A stretch of 43,035 bases of DNA from Limnothrix sp. CACIAM 69d (GCA_001913845.2 MKGP02000098.1:1-43035); one strand, 5' to 3'. Shown: positions 17,020 through 26,999, counted from the stretch's first letter. Notes: a model not told the origin generated them from the letters alone. Program-made: numbers and translations.

Positions 17020-17562
17020 ATGCAGTATCGAAGATCCAAAACATCTGGAGCGACTTACTTTTTTACCCTAGTCACTCAAAATCGTCATCCACTGTTCCAT
17101 AACCCCTTGAATGTCGATCGCCTCAGAGCTGCTTTTCGATATGTTATGCAGCGGCATCCCTTCACCATTGATGGCATCGTAGTTTTACCCGATCACCTTC
17201 ACTGCCTCTGGACGCTACCCCAAGATGATGCGAATTTTCCGACCCGTTGGCGCTTAATCAAAAGCCATTTTAGTCGAAATTATCCTCTCTCGGATACGTC
17301 GCCTTCAACGCCATCTCGAAATACTAAAAATGAGAGGGCAATATGGCAACGCCGTTTTTGGGAACACCAGATTCGTGATGATCAAGATTTCATGAATCAT
17401 CTGGATTATATTCATTACAATCCAGTTCGCCACCAATTGGTGAATGCGCCTAAAGATTGGCAGTATTCTAGCTTCCACCGCTTTGTTAAGGCTGGTATCT
17501 ATGATGTGATGTGGGGGGCTTCAGAAGAAATTGTATTTAGTAATAATGTTGGTCGTGAGTGA
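17020..17562 (+). CDS. REP-associated tyrosine transposase (RAYT, IS200/Y1 family)
   Basis: A 180-residue single-strand transposase. It opens with the typical TSGATYFFTLVTQNRHPLF. The HUH metal motif is DHLHCLW (about residues 59-65), preceded by FTIDGIVVLP, and the catalytic tyrosine lies in LDYIHYNPVRHQLV. The C-terminus YSSFHRFVKAGIY is also typical. RAYTs recognise REP hairpins at their borders; copies of such a hairpin lie 15 bp upstream and 82 bp downstream in inverted orientation, with GTAGG at both outer ends. All key residues are intact, so the gene may be active. No strong ribosome site precedes the ATG at 17020. Confidence 0.93.
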   Translation: MQYRRSKTSGATYFFTLVTQNRHPLFHNPLNVDRLRAAFRYVMQRHPFTIDGIVVLPDHLHCLWTLPQDDANFPTRWRLIKSHFSRNYPLSDTSPSTPSRNTKNERAIWQRRFWEHQIRDDQDFMNHLDYIHYNPVRHQLVNAPKDWQYSSFHRFVKAGIYDVMWGASEEIVFSNNVGRE

Positions 17563-17644
17563 GTGATGACTAGGATTCGCCAGAGGTCAGAGTTGATTTT
17601 AGTTAGTTGAATGAAATTGCTCGTAGCTATTTGTCAGTGTTGGT

Positions 17645-17675
17645 GTTGGGTTGAGCCTTGCGAAACCCAACCTAC
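17645..17675 (-). repeat. REP palindrome, copy 2 (right flank of the RAYT gene, inverted)
   Basis: GTTGGGTT (17645-17652) pairs with AACCCAAC (17664-17671) around an 11-nt loop, followed by CTAC. Read on minus, it begins GTAGGTTGGGTT as copy 1 does on plus, so the two frame the transposase gene as an inverted pair. The loop sequence differs from copies 1 and 3. Confidence 0.8.
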
Positions 17676-17701
17676 TGGCTGATACAACCAACCATCTAAA
17701 A

Positions 17702-18490
17702 TCAACAGAAAAGTATTTCTTTTATGGCAATTCTATACTCTTTGTATGAAATTTCCACTTGACTACAACAAGCATAAAGCTGTTTTTGGAAATCTCGGTA
17801 TTTTTGAAACGATTCAAGATTGTAATCTCCTTCACGTTCCCAATTTAGATTGGGATACAAAGCAAATTTAAAATTTTTCTCATTGACTTCTCCTCTTGGA
17901 AATTGAAAGAAATGAAGTCCCAAAAAACACACCAGTTCGTCTATGGATTGATTTAGTTGACTTGCCCTGGTTTTCAACTCATGAGAAAGAAATTGATTTC
18001 CTACTTCTAAAAAGAAAGTATGAAAGTCGATAAGTTGGCTTAGATCTTTTTCCATATATAAATCATTGCACTGAAGAGCTTCTAGAAAAATCTTCAGATT
18101 TTTTTCTGAAATAATCTCATTTGCACGATCAAAAATTTTCTGATCGTGTGCTCTACGCTTATCGTCTTGATCTGAATTTTCAGAATATGGAAACTTTAAC
18201 CTTGATTCAATTTCATCGTATAGCATATCGCGATAGTGCTTAACTTCACCAATGGTTAGTCCCTTACTTTGGCTAGTTTTTGAGTCATATTCATCATGAT
18301 GATCAAAACATAAAAATGCCAAGTTATCTTCTGAATTATTGGAGCGATTTTGATCCAAATGTGCGATTTGACCCTTCTTTTCCTCCAAATCTCCTTTCAG
18401 TCCGAAACATAGAGCACAACGTCGCTTACTGTTGACCAGGATATTGGTCTCAATGGCTTTAGGAATTGATTTTCGAGAATTCATAATCAT
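17702..18490 (-). CDS. HNH endonuclease domain protein with unknown C-terminal region
   Basis: A 262-residue protein. The N-terminal quarter is an HNH zinc-nuclease fold: KRRCALCFGLKGD (first Cys pair), GQIAHLDQNRSNNSEDNLAFLCFDHHDEYDS with the His, the Asn and the second metal half. The remaining residues (about 85-262) are charged and helical with no family I recognise. The sequence is distinctly AT-rich compared with mnmG next door, which suggests horizontal acquisition. HNH proteins with an extra sensor-like region are common in defence loci, but no partner gene is seen. The start could also be the ATG two codons in (18484). Confidence 0.75.
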   Translation of the reverse strand: MIMNSRKSIPKAIETNILVNSKRRCALCFGLKGDLEEKKGQIAHLDQNRSNNSEDNLAFLCFDHHDEYDSKTSQSKGLTIGEVKHYRDMLYDEIESRLKFPYSENSDQDDKRRAHDQKIFDRANEIISEKNLKIFLEALQCNDLYMEKDLSQLIDFHTFFLEVGNQFLSHELKTRASQLNQSIDELVCFLGLHFFQFPRGEVNEKNFKFALYPNLNWEREGDYNLESFQKYRDFQKQLYACCSQVEISYKEYRIAIKEILFC

Positions 18491-18547
18491 GATCTATTAA
18501 GAAGATTAAGACGGACAGACTCAAAATTGATCAACCTTATAGTATCC

Positions 18548-18578
18548 AGTAGGTTGGGTTGAGGCACGAAACCCAACA
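18548..18578 (+). repeat. REP palindrome, copy 3 (solo)
   Basis: A 31-base exact copy of the repeat at 16975, in the same orientation, lying between mnmG (3' end) and the HNH gene. There is no transposase next to it, as expected for a dispersed REP served by the RAYT 1 kb away. Confidence 0.85.
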
Positions 18579-18604
18579 CTGGACTTTTAGGTTTACTACG
18601 ATCG

Positions 18605-20536
18605 CTAAGCCGTGATTGTAGTTGCCGGTTGTCGATCGCGCAGTTCCAAATAAATCAACAACGCATTAATATCCGCCGGGTTCACGCCGCCGATTCGCGA
18701 TGCTTGACCTACCGTTAGGGGACGCACCTTTGCTAGTTTTTCGCGCGATTCCTTCGAGAGGGTTTCGATCGCCTGGTAATCCAAATTTTCCGGTAGGCGG
18801 CGATTCTCTTGGCGGGCGATCGCCTCGATTTGTCGTTGTTGGCGTTGGATATAACCCGAATATTTGATTTCGATCTCCGCCCCTTCCGTTTCGGCGCGAT
18901 CGAGGTCGGGATTTCCTAGCCCAAACTCTGCCAGTTGTTCATAGTGGAACCCCGGCCGCTTCAGCAATTCCGCCAAAGTTACCGAGCCTTTGATCGGGCC
19001 ACCTGTGGCCGCCACGATCGCCGGAGCGGACGGGTCATTTTCCTTGACCCGCGAAGTTTGCAGCCGTTCCTGTTCAGCGGCAATATTCGCCTGCTTGGTT
19101 TGGAACAGATCCCAGCGGCGATCGTCAATCAAGCCAATTTCGCGACCCAAGGGTGTTAACCGCCGATCGGCATTGTCCGATCGCAACAACAGCCGATATT
19201 CCGATCGCGAGGTCAGCATTCGATAGGGTTCGCGCAATTCCTTCGTACACAAATCGTCGAGTAACGTGCCAATATAGCTGCTTTCACGCGGCAAAATAAT
19301 CGGCGGTTTTTGTTGCGCCAACCTTGCCGCATTGATGCCCGCCACTAAACCTTGGGCTGCCGCTTCTTCGTACCCCGTCGTGCCGTTAATTTGCCCCGCG
19401 CAAAACAGCCCTTCCACGGTTTTGGTCATCATCGTGGGATAGCACTGGGTGGCGGGCAAATAGTCGTATTCCACCGCGTAGGCCGGGCGCAACATCGTGC
19501 AGCTTTCCAGCCCCGGTAGCGATCGCAACATGGCAATTTGTAAGCGTTCCGGCAAGCCCGTTGAGAAACCTTGGATATAAAGTTCTGGAATCTCGCGCCC
19601 TTCCGGTTCAATGAAAATTTGGTGCGATTCCTTGTCGGCAAAGCGCACGATTTTGTCTTCAATGCTGGGGCAATAGCGCGGCCCTTTGGCATCAACCCAG
19701 CCGCCATAGACCGGTGATAGATGTAGATTTTCCTGGATCAGGCGATGGGTTTCGGCGGTGGTGCGAGTGAGATAGCAATTCATCTGATCCCGCTCAATAT
19801 GGGCCGCTGGGTCGAAGCTAAACCAACGGTTGTCAGGGTCGGGCGGCTGAGGTTCCATTTTGCTGAAGTCCACCGATCGCCGATCGACCCGGGCCGGCGT
19901 GCCGGTTTTCAGGCGATCGGTCTCAAACCCCAGCCGCTTCAAGGTGTCCGTCAGCCCCACGGCGGCGAACTCCCCGGCGCGACCGGCGGGCATTGACTTG
20001 TTACCGACCCAGATGATCCCGCCCAAAAATGTGCCCGTGGTCAACACGACCGATCGACAGCGGAACGCCACGCCAAAGTAGGTTTCCACACCGATGATTT
20101 CGTCGTTGTTGCCCAAAATCAGATCCGTGACCATCGCTTCTCGGATCAGCAAGTTGGGCTGGTTTTCCACCACCTGTTTCATCTCGGCGGCATATTCGCG
20201 CTTATCCGTTTGGGCCCGCAGCGCCCAGACCGCCGGGCCGCGCGAGGCGTTCAACACCCGCTTTTGCAGATAGGTGCGATCGGCAATTTTGCCAATTTCG
20301 CCGCCCAGGGCATCAGCCTCATGGACGAGCTGCGATTTGGCCGGGCCGCCCACGGCCGGGTTGCAGGGTTGCCAGGCGATTTTGTCTAAATTCAGGGTGA
20401 TCAGCAGGGTTTTGCAACCGAGCCGGGCCGCCGCCAAGGCCGCCTCGCAGCCCGCATGGCCGGCTCCCACGACAATCACATCAAAGTCGTCTTGGAAATC
20501 GGGTTGAACGGGGCGATCGACAGCAGCAACAGTCAT
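18605..20536 (-). CDS. mnmG: tRNA uridine-5-carboxymethylaminomethyl(34) synthesis enzyme MnmG
   Basis: A 643-residue FAD protein that with MnmE modifies the wobble uridine of several tRNAs. It has the dinucleotide-binding start [22 protein letters not shown], the family motifs [38 protein letters not shown] and [10 protein letters not shown], and a complete C-terminal domain ending in [18 protein letters not shown]. The ATG at 20536 is preferred over an upstream TTG at 20554. The gene is complete; its base composition matches the conserved core genome, unlike the AT-rich genes just downstream. Confidence 0.97.
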   Translation of the reverse strand: MTVAAVDRPVQPDFQDDFDVIVVGAGHAGCEAALAAARLGCKTLLITLNLDKIAWQPCNPAVGGPAKSQLVHEADALGGEIGKIADRTYLQKRVLNASRGPAVWALRAQTDKREYAAEMKQVVENQPNLLIREAMVTDLILGNNDEIIGVETYFGVAFRCRSVVLTTGTFLGGIIWVGNKSMPAGRAGEFAAVGLTDTLKRLGFETDRLKTGTPARVDRRSVDFSKMEPQPPDPDNRWFSFDPAAHIERDQMNCYLTRTTAETHRLIQENLHLSPVYGGWVDAKGPRYCPSIEDKIVRFADKESHQIFIEPEGREIPELYIQGFSTGLPERLQIAMLRSLPGLESCTMLRPAYAVEYDYLPATQCYPTMMTKTVEGLFCAGQINGTTGYEEAAAQGLVAGINAARLAQQKPPIILPRESSYIGTLLDDLCTKELREPYRMLTSRSEYRLLLRSDNADRRLTPLGREIGLIDDRRWDLFQTKQANIAAEQERLQTSRVKENDPSAPAIVAATGGPIKGSVTLAELLKRPGFHYEQLAEFGLGNPDLDRAETEGAEIEIKYSGYIQRQQRQIEAIARQENRRLPENLDYQAIETLSKESREKLAKVRPLTVGQASRIGGVNPADINALLIYLELRDRQPATTITA

Positions 20537-20676
20537 GGGAAATTTGGGGCGCAAATCAAGGCGTACAGGAATTTTGACACATCTGGCTGAGGTCTTGGAT
20601 TCGCCATGGGGCTGATCAGAGGATCAGATCTCGACGGGATTCCCCGTGAATTTTTGAGGGATTGTCTAAAAGATTG

Positions 20677-21558
20677 TTAGTGAATGGGGGTTGTGGATCG
20701 CTGCTGCGATCGCCAGCGCAACAGCCCAAACACGATCGCCATGAAGGCTAACCCCGACACGCTGGCCAAGGGGTTGCCACCAATGCCCGTGAGCCAAGCG
20801 GGCACGGCCGGGCTGTAGTGTCCCATGCCGCTGAGGCTCAGAACAGTAATGGTGCAAACCCAACCGCCATGCATCCCGATCGACCAACCCAAACTGCCCG
20901 GTTGGGCCCGCCCCAAGGCCCGCGCCTGCACCATAGTCATCCCCAGCAGCCACAGGCCCGGCCATTGGGGCCAGGTGGCCAAAACCGCATCCAAAGGTTT
21001 CAGAAAATGCAGAGTCGCAAAAATCGCGCTCGTCCAAACGGCCGCTTGCTTCCGGGGCATGGAGTGGCGAAATTCTGCCAAAAACCAACCTCGGAAAAAT
21101 AGCTCTTCGAGGAATGCAATCCCCACGCCGTTGAGGATGCCATTTAGCCAAATGGTTAACCAAGACTGATTAGGCGGTATTTCCCACCAAAACCAACCCA
21201 ACAGGTAATAAAGACCATGGAGCAGGGCAAAACTCCCGATCGCGATCGCCACGCCCATCGCCAAATCCTGCACCATGCCCCGGTTCCAAGACCAGCCATA
21301 GGCGGAGAGGGGCCGTTGCTGACCGCGCACCCGTCGCCCCCACAGCCATAGGGTGGTCAGGATTGCCAAATATAAAGTCAACACCGCCATCAGATTGGTG
21401 AGGTTGTGGCTCCAACCCAGGGACAGCACCAGGGGCCAGCAGGTGAGGGCCGCCACCGGCAACCACAACACCAACAACACACCGATGAAGCTAGCGATCC
21501 GCAAGGGCAGGGGATAGGCCGCGAGCTGGGGAGCTTGGGCCAAGAGGCGATCGAACAT
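20677..21558 (-). CDS. CPBP family intramembrane metalloprotease
   Basis: A 293-residue multi-span membrane protein (about eight hydrophobic segments). The glutamate pair is in LEELFFRGWFLAEF and the later histidine motif in FATLHFLKPLD, the signature of the CPBP/Rce1-type family. Eukaryotic relatives cleave CAAX-prenylated proteins; bacterial ones have varied or unknown substrates, including bacteriocin self-immunity. No signal peptide beyond the first helix. It lies 140 bp upstream of mnmG on the same strand; co-transcription is possible but not shown. Confidence 0.87.
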   Translation of the reverse strand: MFDRLLAQAPQLAAYPLPLRIASFIGVLLVLWLPVAALTCWPLVLSLGWSHNLTNLMAVLTLYLAILTTLWLWGRRVRGQQRPLSAYGWSWNRGMVQDLAMGVAIAIGSFALLHGLYYLLGWFWWEIPPNQSWLTIWLNGILNGVGIAFLEELFFRGWFLAEFRHSMPRKQAAVWTSAIFATLHFLKPLDAVLATWPQWPGLWLLGMTMVQARALGRAQPGSLGWSIGMHGGWVCTITVLSLSGMGHYSPAVPAWLTGIGGNPLASVSGLAFMAIVFGLLRWRSQQRSTTPIH

Positions 21559-22169
21559 GAGCGCTACAGTTTCTCCGTCGTGGCGGGACTAACGCATTCA
21601 GCAGCCCAGCACACCAAGACAGTGCGAGCGGCTGAAGCAGAGGGTGGCGGTTCCAATGGGTCAGTTTAGAACTAACTCAGAACCAACTTAGGGCCAACCC
21701 AGGGTCAACTTAGACCTCAGCCAGGCGGGCCCAAAGCGACCTCACCGGATTCTACGGAGATTCATCGTGCAGCAAGTTGTTCCGTTTCTCACGCTATTTA
21801 TCCATGAAATTAAACAGTTAATTTGTGATCTAAGTTGATTAAGCAAGGTCTCATTACGTTCCAGTGGTCTATCGATGGCCTGGTCATTTTGACGATTAGA
21901 ACGCTAATTTCAACGGAATCCAAATCCATTCTCGAAACACAAAAATCAATTCAAAGGAAAGGCAAGCCTGAAAAATACAAGAAGAAATAAAATAGAACCA
22001 GAACAGGTTTAATGCTCTGGTTCTATTCAAGATGAAAGTACAGAACTCAATTAGCAGCTAGCGGTGAACCACCTGAAGCAAGACTCTAACCCAAGTTTAA
22101 AATTGAGTGGCCTAGATTCAGGAATGATGCAATAGAATCAACGGGCTAACGTAAGCAATGTTGAAGGGA
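21559..22169. other. Intergenic stretch with a terminator and the CPBP gene leader
   Basis: About 610 bp. A short frame at 21406-21669 is a shadow of the protease gene. The 21660-21740 part contains imperfect repeats of AACTTAG/AACCCAG. The right half is AT-rich and holds the strong hairpin at 21985-22027, annotated separately. Nothing else seen. Confidence 0.5.
21985..22027 (-). terminator. Intrinsic terminator of the glycosyltransferase gene
   Basis: A 12-bp perfect stem (AATAGAACCAGA at 21991-22002 with TCTGGTTCTATT at 22016-22027) encloses a 13-nt loop. Read on minus it is followed by TTATTTCTTCTTG, a T-rich tail. It lies about 140 bp past the stop codon of the minus-strand gene at 22170. 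Confidence 0.75.
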
Positions 22170-23132
22170 TTAAGCACTGACCGGGTTCAACACCTTGCGA
22201 GGTCGGTACTGTTCCCCCTTCAATTGATTGCGCAGTTGATTCAACAGGCTGTAGAAGGTTGGCAATTGTCCAGCGATCGAGAAGACGGCTTTCTGCGGGG
22301 TTGATAGGTAGTAATAAACCAACTCTTTAACCCGCTGCTGCATTCGCCAATCACCGCTCATAATTGCCTTGCTCATCATGGTTTTGCCCAGCTCCATGAA
22401 GATTGATTGGCTGATTTGATAATGGTCGCGGTGTTTCAAAAAGACTCGAAACTTGGCGGTTAAGCGTTGTTCATTGGCATGGGCAGTGCGGGAGTAGCTG
22501 GCAGGATTGCTACACCGATACAAGCTGGAAGGCACTGGATCATAGGCCCAGGTTTGGCCGTGAATGACTCGCAACACTAGCTCTAAATCTTCCGCACCGG
22601 ATGCTTTTTCGTCGAACCCGCCAACGGCTTGTAGGTGCGATCGACGAGCAGCCAAACTCGACAATTCCAAGATGCCGTGCTTGCGATAAAGCTGAAAATA
22701 GGTGGCGTGATCTAGTTGTCCAGTTGGTTCTGAAAACGGCCCCGTATCGGACATGGAAACCACTCGATCGGCACTGATGGAATAGTGTTCAGCGGCAGCT
22801 AAATAAAGCACATCGTCCGAGTTTTCAACTAGGCTTTGAATGCGCTCCAAGTGATTGGGTTTCCACCAATCATCGGCATCTAAAAAGGCAACCCAATCGC
22901 CAGTGGCGGCAGCAATTCCTGCGTTTCTGGCTCCTCCGGGTCCCAGATTGGGTGTGCGCAAAATTTTAGTAGGTACTGGGCTGCGGCGGAGGCACTCGAT
23001 CGAGCGATCGGTGGAACCATCATCAACCACAATGACTTCACTAGCTGGAATGGTTTGTTCGGCAATGCTTTGCAGAGCTTGATCAATCCATTGTTCGGCG
23101 TTATAACAGGGGATAACAACTGAGAATTTCAT
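22170..23132 (-). CDS. Family 2 glycosyltransferase
   Basis: A 320-residue GT-A fold enzyme. The N-terminus FSVVIPCYNAEQWIDQALQS, VIVVDDGSTDRSIE, the donor-site GPGGARNAGIA and the metal-binding FLDADDWW are all present, followed by AEDLELVLRV. No transmembrane helix follows, so it is cytosolic or peripheral and probably adds a sugar to a cell-surface polysaccharide or lipid; donor and acceptor cannot be told. It stands alone, with a terminator downstream and an AT-rich leader with direct and inverted CTTCAT/ATGAAG motifs upstream. Confidence 0.92.
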   Translation of the reverse strand: MKFSVVIPCYNAEQWIDQALQSIAEQTIPASEVIVVDDGSTDRSIECLRRSPVPTKILRTPNLGPGGARNAGIAAATGDWVAFLDADDWWKPNHLERIQSLVENSDDVLYLAAAEHYSISADRVVSMSDTGPFSEPTGQLDHATYFQLYRKHGILELSSLAARRSHLQAVGGFDEKASGAEDLELVLRVIHGQTWAYDPVPSSLYRCSNPASYSRTAHANEQRLTAKFRVFLKHRDHYQISQSIFMELGKTMMSKAIMSGDWRMQQRVKELVYYYLSTPQKAVFSIAGQLPTFYSLLNQLRNQLKGEQYRPRKVLNPVSA

Positions 23133-23265
23133 GAAGAATCACCAAATGAAGATGTAGAAGAACATTTGGTTAAGTACCGCTTGATCCCAATCATAGGTTT
23201 TGAGACCTTTTTCGCCTAGTCTCTTCATCAACACTTCATAATGTCGATTTAATCTATGAAGAACA

Positions 23266-23280
23266 CATGAAGTCTTCATG
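23266..23280. promoter_or_regulatory. Palindrome upstream of the glycosyltransferase gene, possible operator
   Basis: CATGAAGTCTTCATG is a perfect inverted repeat with a single central base. Further CTTCAT or ATGAA half-sites lie at about 23223, 23234, 23255 and 23287. The cluster is 134 bp upstream of the glycosyltransferase start. The regulator is unknown. Confidence 0.3.
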
Positions 23281-23359
23281 AAATTTTCATGTTGCTTTCG
23301 AGTTAAGTCCCTATGAAAAGAGGCTCCGAGGGAGTTGATCGCCCTGCTCCCTTGAAGCC

Positions 23360-23392
23360 AAAAAACACGCTGGGTCTGATTGATCCAGCGTG
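23360..23392 (-). terminator. Intrinsic terminator of the sigma factor gene
   Basis: CACGCTGG (23366-23373) pairs with CCAGCGTG (23385-23392), extended inward by three pairs including one G-U, with a 5-nt loop. On minus it is followed by a run of six T (complement of 23360-23365). It lies about 70 bp past the stop codon. Confidence 0.85.
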
Positions 23393-23458
23393 CAGTAGTT
23401 ATATGAATGGTCGCCTAAGAAACGGACTTAAGATCAGTGACAGATGAACCCAGGCTAA

Positions 23459-24415
23459 TTAACTGGCAAGGTATTCACGGATATCCGCCTTATGCTTGCG
23501 GAGCTTGGTGAGGGCTTCGCGCTCGATTTGGCGGACACGCTCACGGCTAATTTGCAGGCGATCGCCAATTTTGGCCAACGTGAGTGCCTGGCCGTCACTT
23601 AACCCAAAGCGCAGGGAAAGCACTTCCCGCTGTTGGGGGGTCAAGTCGGCCATGATGGTTTCAATATCACCGCGCAGGGAAGACTGGGTGGCAAATTCCT
23701 CCGGGGAGGGCCCTTCGTCCTCGAGCAGCTCGCCAAGTTCTGTGTCTTGGTTGTCGCCCACTCGTAAATCCAACGACAGGGGCTGGCGGGCCCGTTCCAG
23801 GTAATCCCGAATTTGCTTGGGAGAGAGGCCAATTTCATCGCCCAACTCGGCAATGGTGGCGCTGCGGCCCAGTTGTTGTGACAGGGTGCGCTGGGCTTTT
23901 TTGATTTTGTTCAGTTTCTCGGTGATGTGAATTGGGAGGCGGATGGTGCGCCCCTTTTCCGCGATCGCCCGAGTGATGGCCTGACGAATCCACCAATAGG
24001 CGTAGGTACTGAACCGATAGCCCTTGGTGGGGTCAAACTTCTCAACGCCGCGCTGCATCCCGATCGTGCCCTCTTGGATCAGATCCAGAAGGTCCACATT
24101 TCGCTTGATGTATTTCTTGGCAACGGACACCACGAGACGTAGGTTTGCCTCCACCATTTTGCGTTTGGCGCGATCGCCCTCGCGAATGGCGGCTTTCAGC
24201 TCATCTAGGCTCAAGCCGATTGCCGCTGCCCATTCCGTCAAGCCGGGTTCATAGCCCAGGCGCAGGGTCAGCTTGTCTTTTTCCTCTTGCAGAACGTTGA
24301 GGCGTTGTACCTGCTTGCCCAAGACGATTTCTTGCTCGTGGGTGAGCAGGGGAACGCGACCAATTTCACGAAGGTAGGCGCGAACGAGATCCGTAGCTGT
24401 GGGGTCTTTTTTCAT
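23459..24415 (-). CDS. Group 2 RNA polymerase sigma factor (RpoD-like)
   Basis: From the ATG at 24415 ([20 protein letters not shown]) the protein has 318 residues. Region 1.2 ([17 protein letters not shown]), 2.1-2.4 ([49 protein letters not shown]), 3 ([13 protein letters not shown]) and 4 ([28 protein letters not shown]) are all present. The long region 1.1 of the primary sigma is absent. That makes it one of the non-essential stress or acclimation sigma factors of cyanobacteria, close in plan to SigB/SigD; the exact paralogue is uncertain. The open frame continues to 24583, but those 56 residues precede the usual start and are low quality. Confidence 0.93.
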   Translation of the reverse strand: MKKDPTATDLVRAYLREIGRVPLLTHEQEIVLGKQVQRLNVLQEEKDKLTLRLGYEPGLTEWAAAIGLSLDELKAAIREGDRAKRKMVEANLRLVVSVAKKYIKRNVDLLDLIQEGTIGMQRGVEKFDPTKGYRFSTYAYWWIRQAITRAIAEKGRTIRLPIHITEKLNKIKKAQRTLSQQLGRSATIAELGDEIGLSPKQIRDYLERARQPLSLDLRVGDNQDTELGELLEDEGPSPEEFATQSSLRGDIETIMADLTPQQREVLSLRFGLSDGQALTLAKIGDRLQISRERVRQIEREALTKLRKHKADIREYLAS

Positions 24416-24892
24416 GGCAGTTCGGCTCCGCGAACGACCGCTGGGCAACTGAGGAAACTCTATAGTAACGAATTTTGAAGTCGTTTTGCGGTTTTGATGG
24501 CAAATTGGTAAAGAAATATCAAAACTCGAAATCATTGCGTTCTCTAATTTTAGGATACCCACCTTTGGCGAGGTGGTCTGCATCTTGAATCACAAAATCC
24601 TGCATTGCCCGTCATTGTGCGGCTGGCCAAGGTTTGACAAAACCAGGGCGATCGGGAAAACCAACGGCTGAGATCGGGCAAAAATGTGCTGATTTTCGCA
24701 ATAAGCAGGATGGATGGGCACACAAAACCCGGTTTGCAAAATTCGTGACTGCCTGATGGGGCCCCACGGGGCGATCGGCTTCAGGGGATCGGTGGGGATC
24801 GGCAGCAATAAGCACTCCCAAAACACCGAACCGCTGGTAAAACAGTTACAGCCCTGCATAGCATCTGATCTCTATATAGAAGCGATCGCCCC
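24416..24892. promoter_or_regulatory. Divergent promoter region of the sigma factor and glgA genes
   Basis: About 480 bp between divergently read genes, with no supported gene. It should hold both promoters; the glgA side has TATATAGAAG just before the HIP1-like GCGATCGCCCC that abuts the start codon. Short frames on both strands have no domain. I cannot place a definite -35/-10 pair. Confidence 0.45.
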
Positions 24893-26344
24893 ATGAGAAT
24901 CCTGTTTGTTTCCGCTGAAGTAGCTCCCCTGGCCAAGGTGGGTGGCATGGGCGATGTGGTTGGTGCGTTGCCCAAGGTGTTGCGGGCCATGGGCCACGAT
25001 GTGCGAATTTTTATGCCGTTCTATGGCTTCATCGCTGACAAGTTAGTGGACGCGCCCAAGGAGCCAATTTGGTGGAGCGATGCCATGTTTCAGCGGTTTG
25101 CCGTCTATGAAACAACCTTGCCGGGAACCGACGTTCCCCTATACCTAATGGGGCATCCGGCGTTTTGGCCGCGGCGTATCTATTCTGGGGATGACGAGGA
25201 TTGGCGGTTTACCCTGTTTGCCAATGCCGCTTCGGAATTCGCCTGGAACTATTGGAAACCTCAGGTCATTCACTGCCACGATTGGCATACGGGCATGATT
25301 CCGGTTTGGATGCACCAATCGCCGGACATCTCAACGGTCTTTACGATTCACAATCTGGCTTACCAAGGGCCTTGGCGCTGGAAATTGGAGCAAATGACCT
25401 GGTGTCCTTGGTATATGCAGGGCCACAACACCTTGGCGGCGGCGGTGCAATATGCCGATCGGGTCACCACGGTGTCACCCACCTATGCGCACCAAATCCA
25501 AACCCCCACCTATGGCGAGCAGTTGGAGGGGTTGATGTCTTGGATTAGCGGCAAGCTGTCGGGAATTGTGAATGGGATTGATACGGAGGTTTACGACCCA
25601 GCAACCGATCGCGCTTTGGTCAAACCGTTCACGGCCGAGACGATCGAGAATCGCCGGTTGAACAAGGTGGCCCTGCAAGAGGAAATGGGCCTAGAGATCA
25701 ACGCCAGCACGTTCCTGGTGGGGATGGTGTCGCGGTTGGTGGAACAAAAAGGGGTGGATCTGATCATGCAAACGATCGATCGCTTCTTGGCCTACACCGA
25801 TTCGCAGTTTGTGCTGCTGGGAACGGGCGATCGCTACTATGAAACCCAGATGTGGGAACTGGCGGCCCGCCATCCTGGCCGCGTTTCAGTCTTTTTGCTA
25901 TACAACGATGCCCTTTCCCGCCGGATTTATGCCGGGTGCGATGCGTTCCTGATGCCGTCACGGTTTGAACCTTGCGGAATCAGTCAAATGCTGGCTATGC
26001 GCTATGGTTGCATCCCGATCGTGCGGCGGACAGGCGGCCTGGTGGACACGGTGCAACATAACGATCCCGTGGGTCAAGCGGGCACGGGCTATTGTTTCGA
26101 TCGCTACGAACCGCTGGATCTGTTCACCTGCATGGTGCGGGCTTCGGAAGCCTTCCGGTTCAAGGCGGAATGGCTCAAGTTGCAACAGCGGGCCATGGGC
26201 CAAGATTTCAGTTGGGAAAAATCCGCGATCGAATACGTGAAGCTCTACGGCAACCTGCTGGGCATCCCAGAATCGGAATTGGGGATCCTCACGCCCTTGG
26301 CGGAACCGGCCGCCCACGATCGCCTAGAGGCGGCCTTGTCCTAG
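24893..26344 (+). CDS. glgA: Glycogen synthase (ADP-glucose, GT5 family)
   Basis: A 483-residue enzyme that extends glycogen from ADP-glucose. The N-terminal [13 protein letters not shown] motif (from Lys15) binds the donor phosphate. The N-terminal domain has [16 protein letters not shown] and [12 protein letters not shown]. The C-terminal domain has [26 protein letters not shown] and the acidic-site motif [13 protein letters not shown]. Cyanobacteria carry one or two GlgA isoforms; which one this is cannot be decided. The start codon follows a HIP1-like sequence with no clear ribosome site. A perfect 24-bp palindrome terminator follows the gene. Confidence 0.96.
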   Translation: MRILFVSAEVAPLAKVGGMGDVVGALPKVLRAMGHDVRIFMPFYGFIADKLVDAPKEPIWWSDAMFQRFAVYETTLPGTDVPLYLMGHPAFWPRRIYSGDDEDWRFTLFANAASEFAWNYWKPQVIHCHDWHTGMIPVWMHQSPDISTVFTIHNLAYQGPWRWKLEQMTWCPWYMQGHNTLAAAVQYADRVTTVSPTYAHQIQTPTYGEQLEGLMSWISGKLSGIVNGIDTEVYDPATDRALVKPFTAETIENRRLNKVALQEEMGLEINASTFLVGMVSRLVEQKGVDLIMQTIDRFLAYTDSQFVLLGTGDRYYETQMWELAARHPGRVSVFLLYNDALSRRIYAGCDAFLMPSRFEPCGISQMLAMRYGCIPIVRRTGGLVDTVQHNDPVGQAGTGYCFDRYEPLDLFTCMVRASEAFRFKAEWLKLQQRAMGQDFSWEKSAIEYVKLYGNLLGIPESELGILTPLAEPAAHDRLEAALS

Positions 26345-26423
26345 GGGCTGATTTCGTTTCCCAGTCTTGCAACGTTCTTTAACAATTTGAGCCGAATTCT
26401 CAGAATCTAGGCTTCTGTTCCTC

Positions 26424-26451
26424 AGCGATCGGTCATGACCGATCGCTTTTT
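26424..26451 (+). terminator. Intrinsic terminator of glgA
   Basis: AGCGATCGGTCA is followed directly by its reverse complement TGACCGATCGCT (26424-26447) and a T-run to 26451. The stem includes GCGATCG, so a HIP1-like core doubles as terminator stem. Confidence 0.85.
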
Positions 26452-26679
26452 GATGGGCTGCATTCGGGGGTTCGGGGTGAAAAACCGGATGGTTGAAAGA
26501 ACCAAGCCGGTAGCAATCATCCACAGAAACCCTTGAATTGGCTAAATTTGGCAGTTTTGGGAAGGGCAAAGCACCCCTGGGAAAACCGGATTGGGCGATC
26601 GCCTTGACAGATTGTAAATACCTTGTTACATTTATTTACATAAAGCAACAAGACGTTGCGACTATCCCGAGAGGTTGTC

Positions 26680-26916
26680 ATGGTTTTACTCATCGCACTG
26701 TTTGCGATCGGCTGGCTCGCAGCCGTCGTCCTCGGAACCCAAGCCTATTTCCTGGGCGAGCAGACCAAACCGATCCACTCGCGCAACTGGAATTCCCAAG
26801 AATTTGAAACCCTGGCCGAAGCGATCACGGGTTCCTCGATCGATTACGGCAAGCGCCGCCCCGCCTATGCCTACGCCATGGATGCGTATACCAGCAAGCA
26901 GGTGACCCAACAGTAA
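26680..26916 (+). CDS. Small thylakoid-type single-span protein, probably Psb35-related
   Basis: A 78-residue protein. One transmembrane helix (about residues 2-23, LLIALFAIGWLAAVVLGTQAYF) is followed by GEQTKPIHSRNWNSQEFETLAEAITG and a short C-terminal tail ending MDAYTSKQ. I associate the GTQAYF-GEQTKPIH-RNW pattern with the cyanobacterial Psb35-related proteins, which stabilise the CP47 module during photosystem II assembly; this rests on memory of the family and should be tested by alignment. The ATG at 26680 is preceded by GAGAGG, a good ribosome site, and is preferred over upstream starts in the frame. It has its own terminator at 27000. Confidence 0.6.
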   Translation: MVLLIALFAIGWLAAVVLGTQAYFLGEQTKPIHSRNWNSQEFETLAEAITGSSIDYGKRRPAYAYAMDAYTSKQVTQQ

Positions 26917-26999
26917 GGGCCCCAGCAGAGGTTTTGAACCGTCAAAACCCTGAGCTGAATTTCAACCGCGTTAATCGTCTCATTTCTTTTCTCCTCTCT

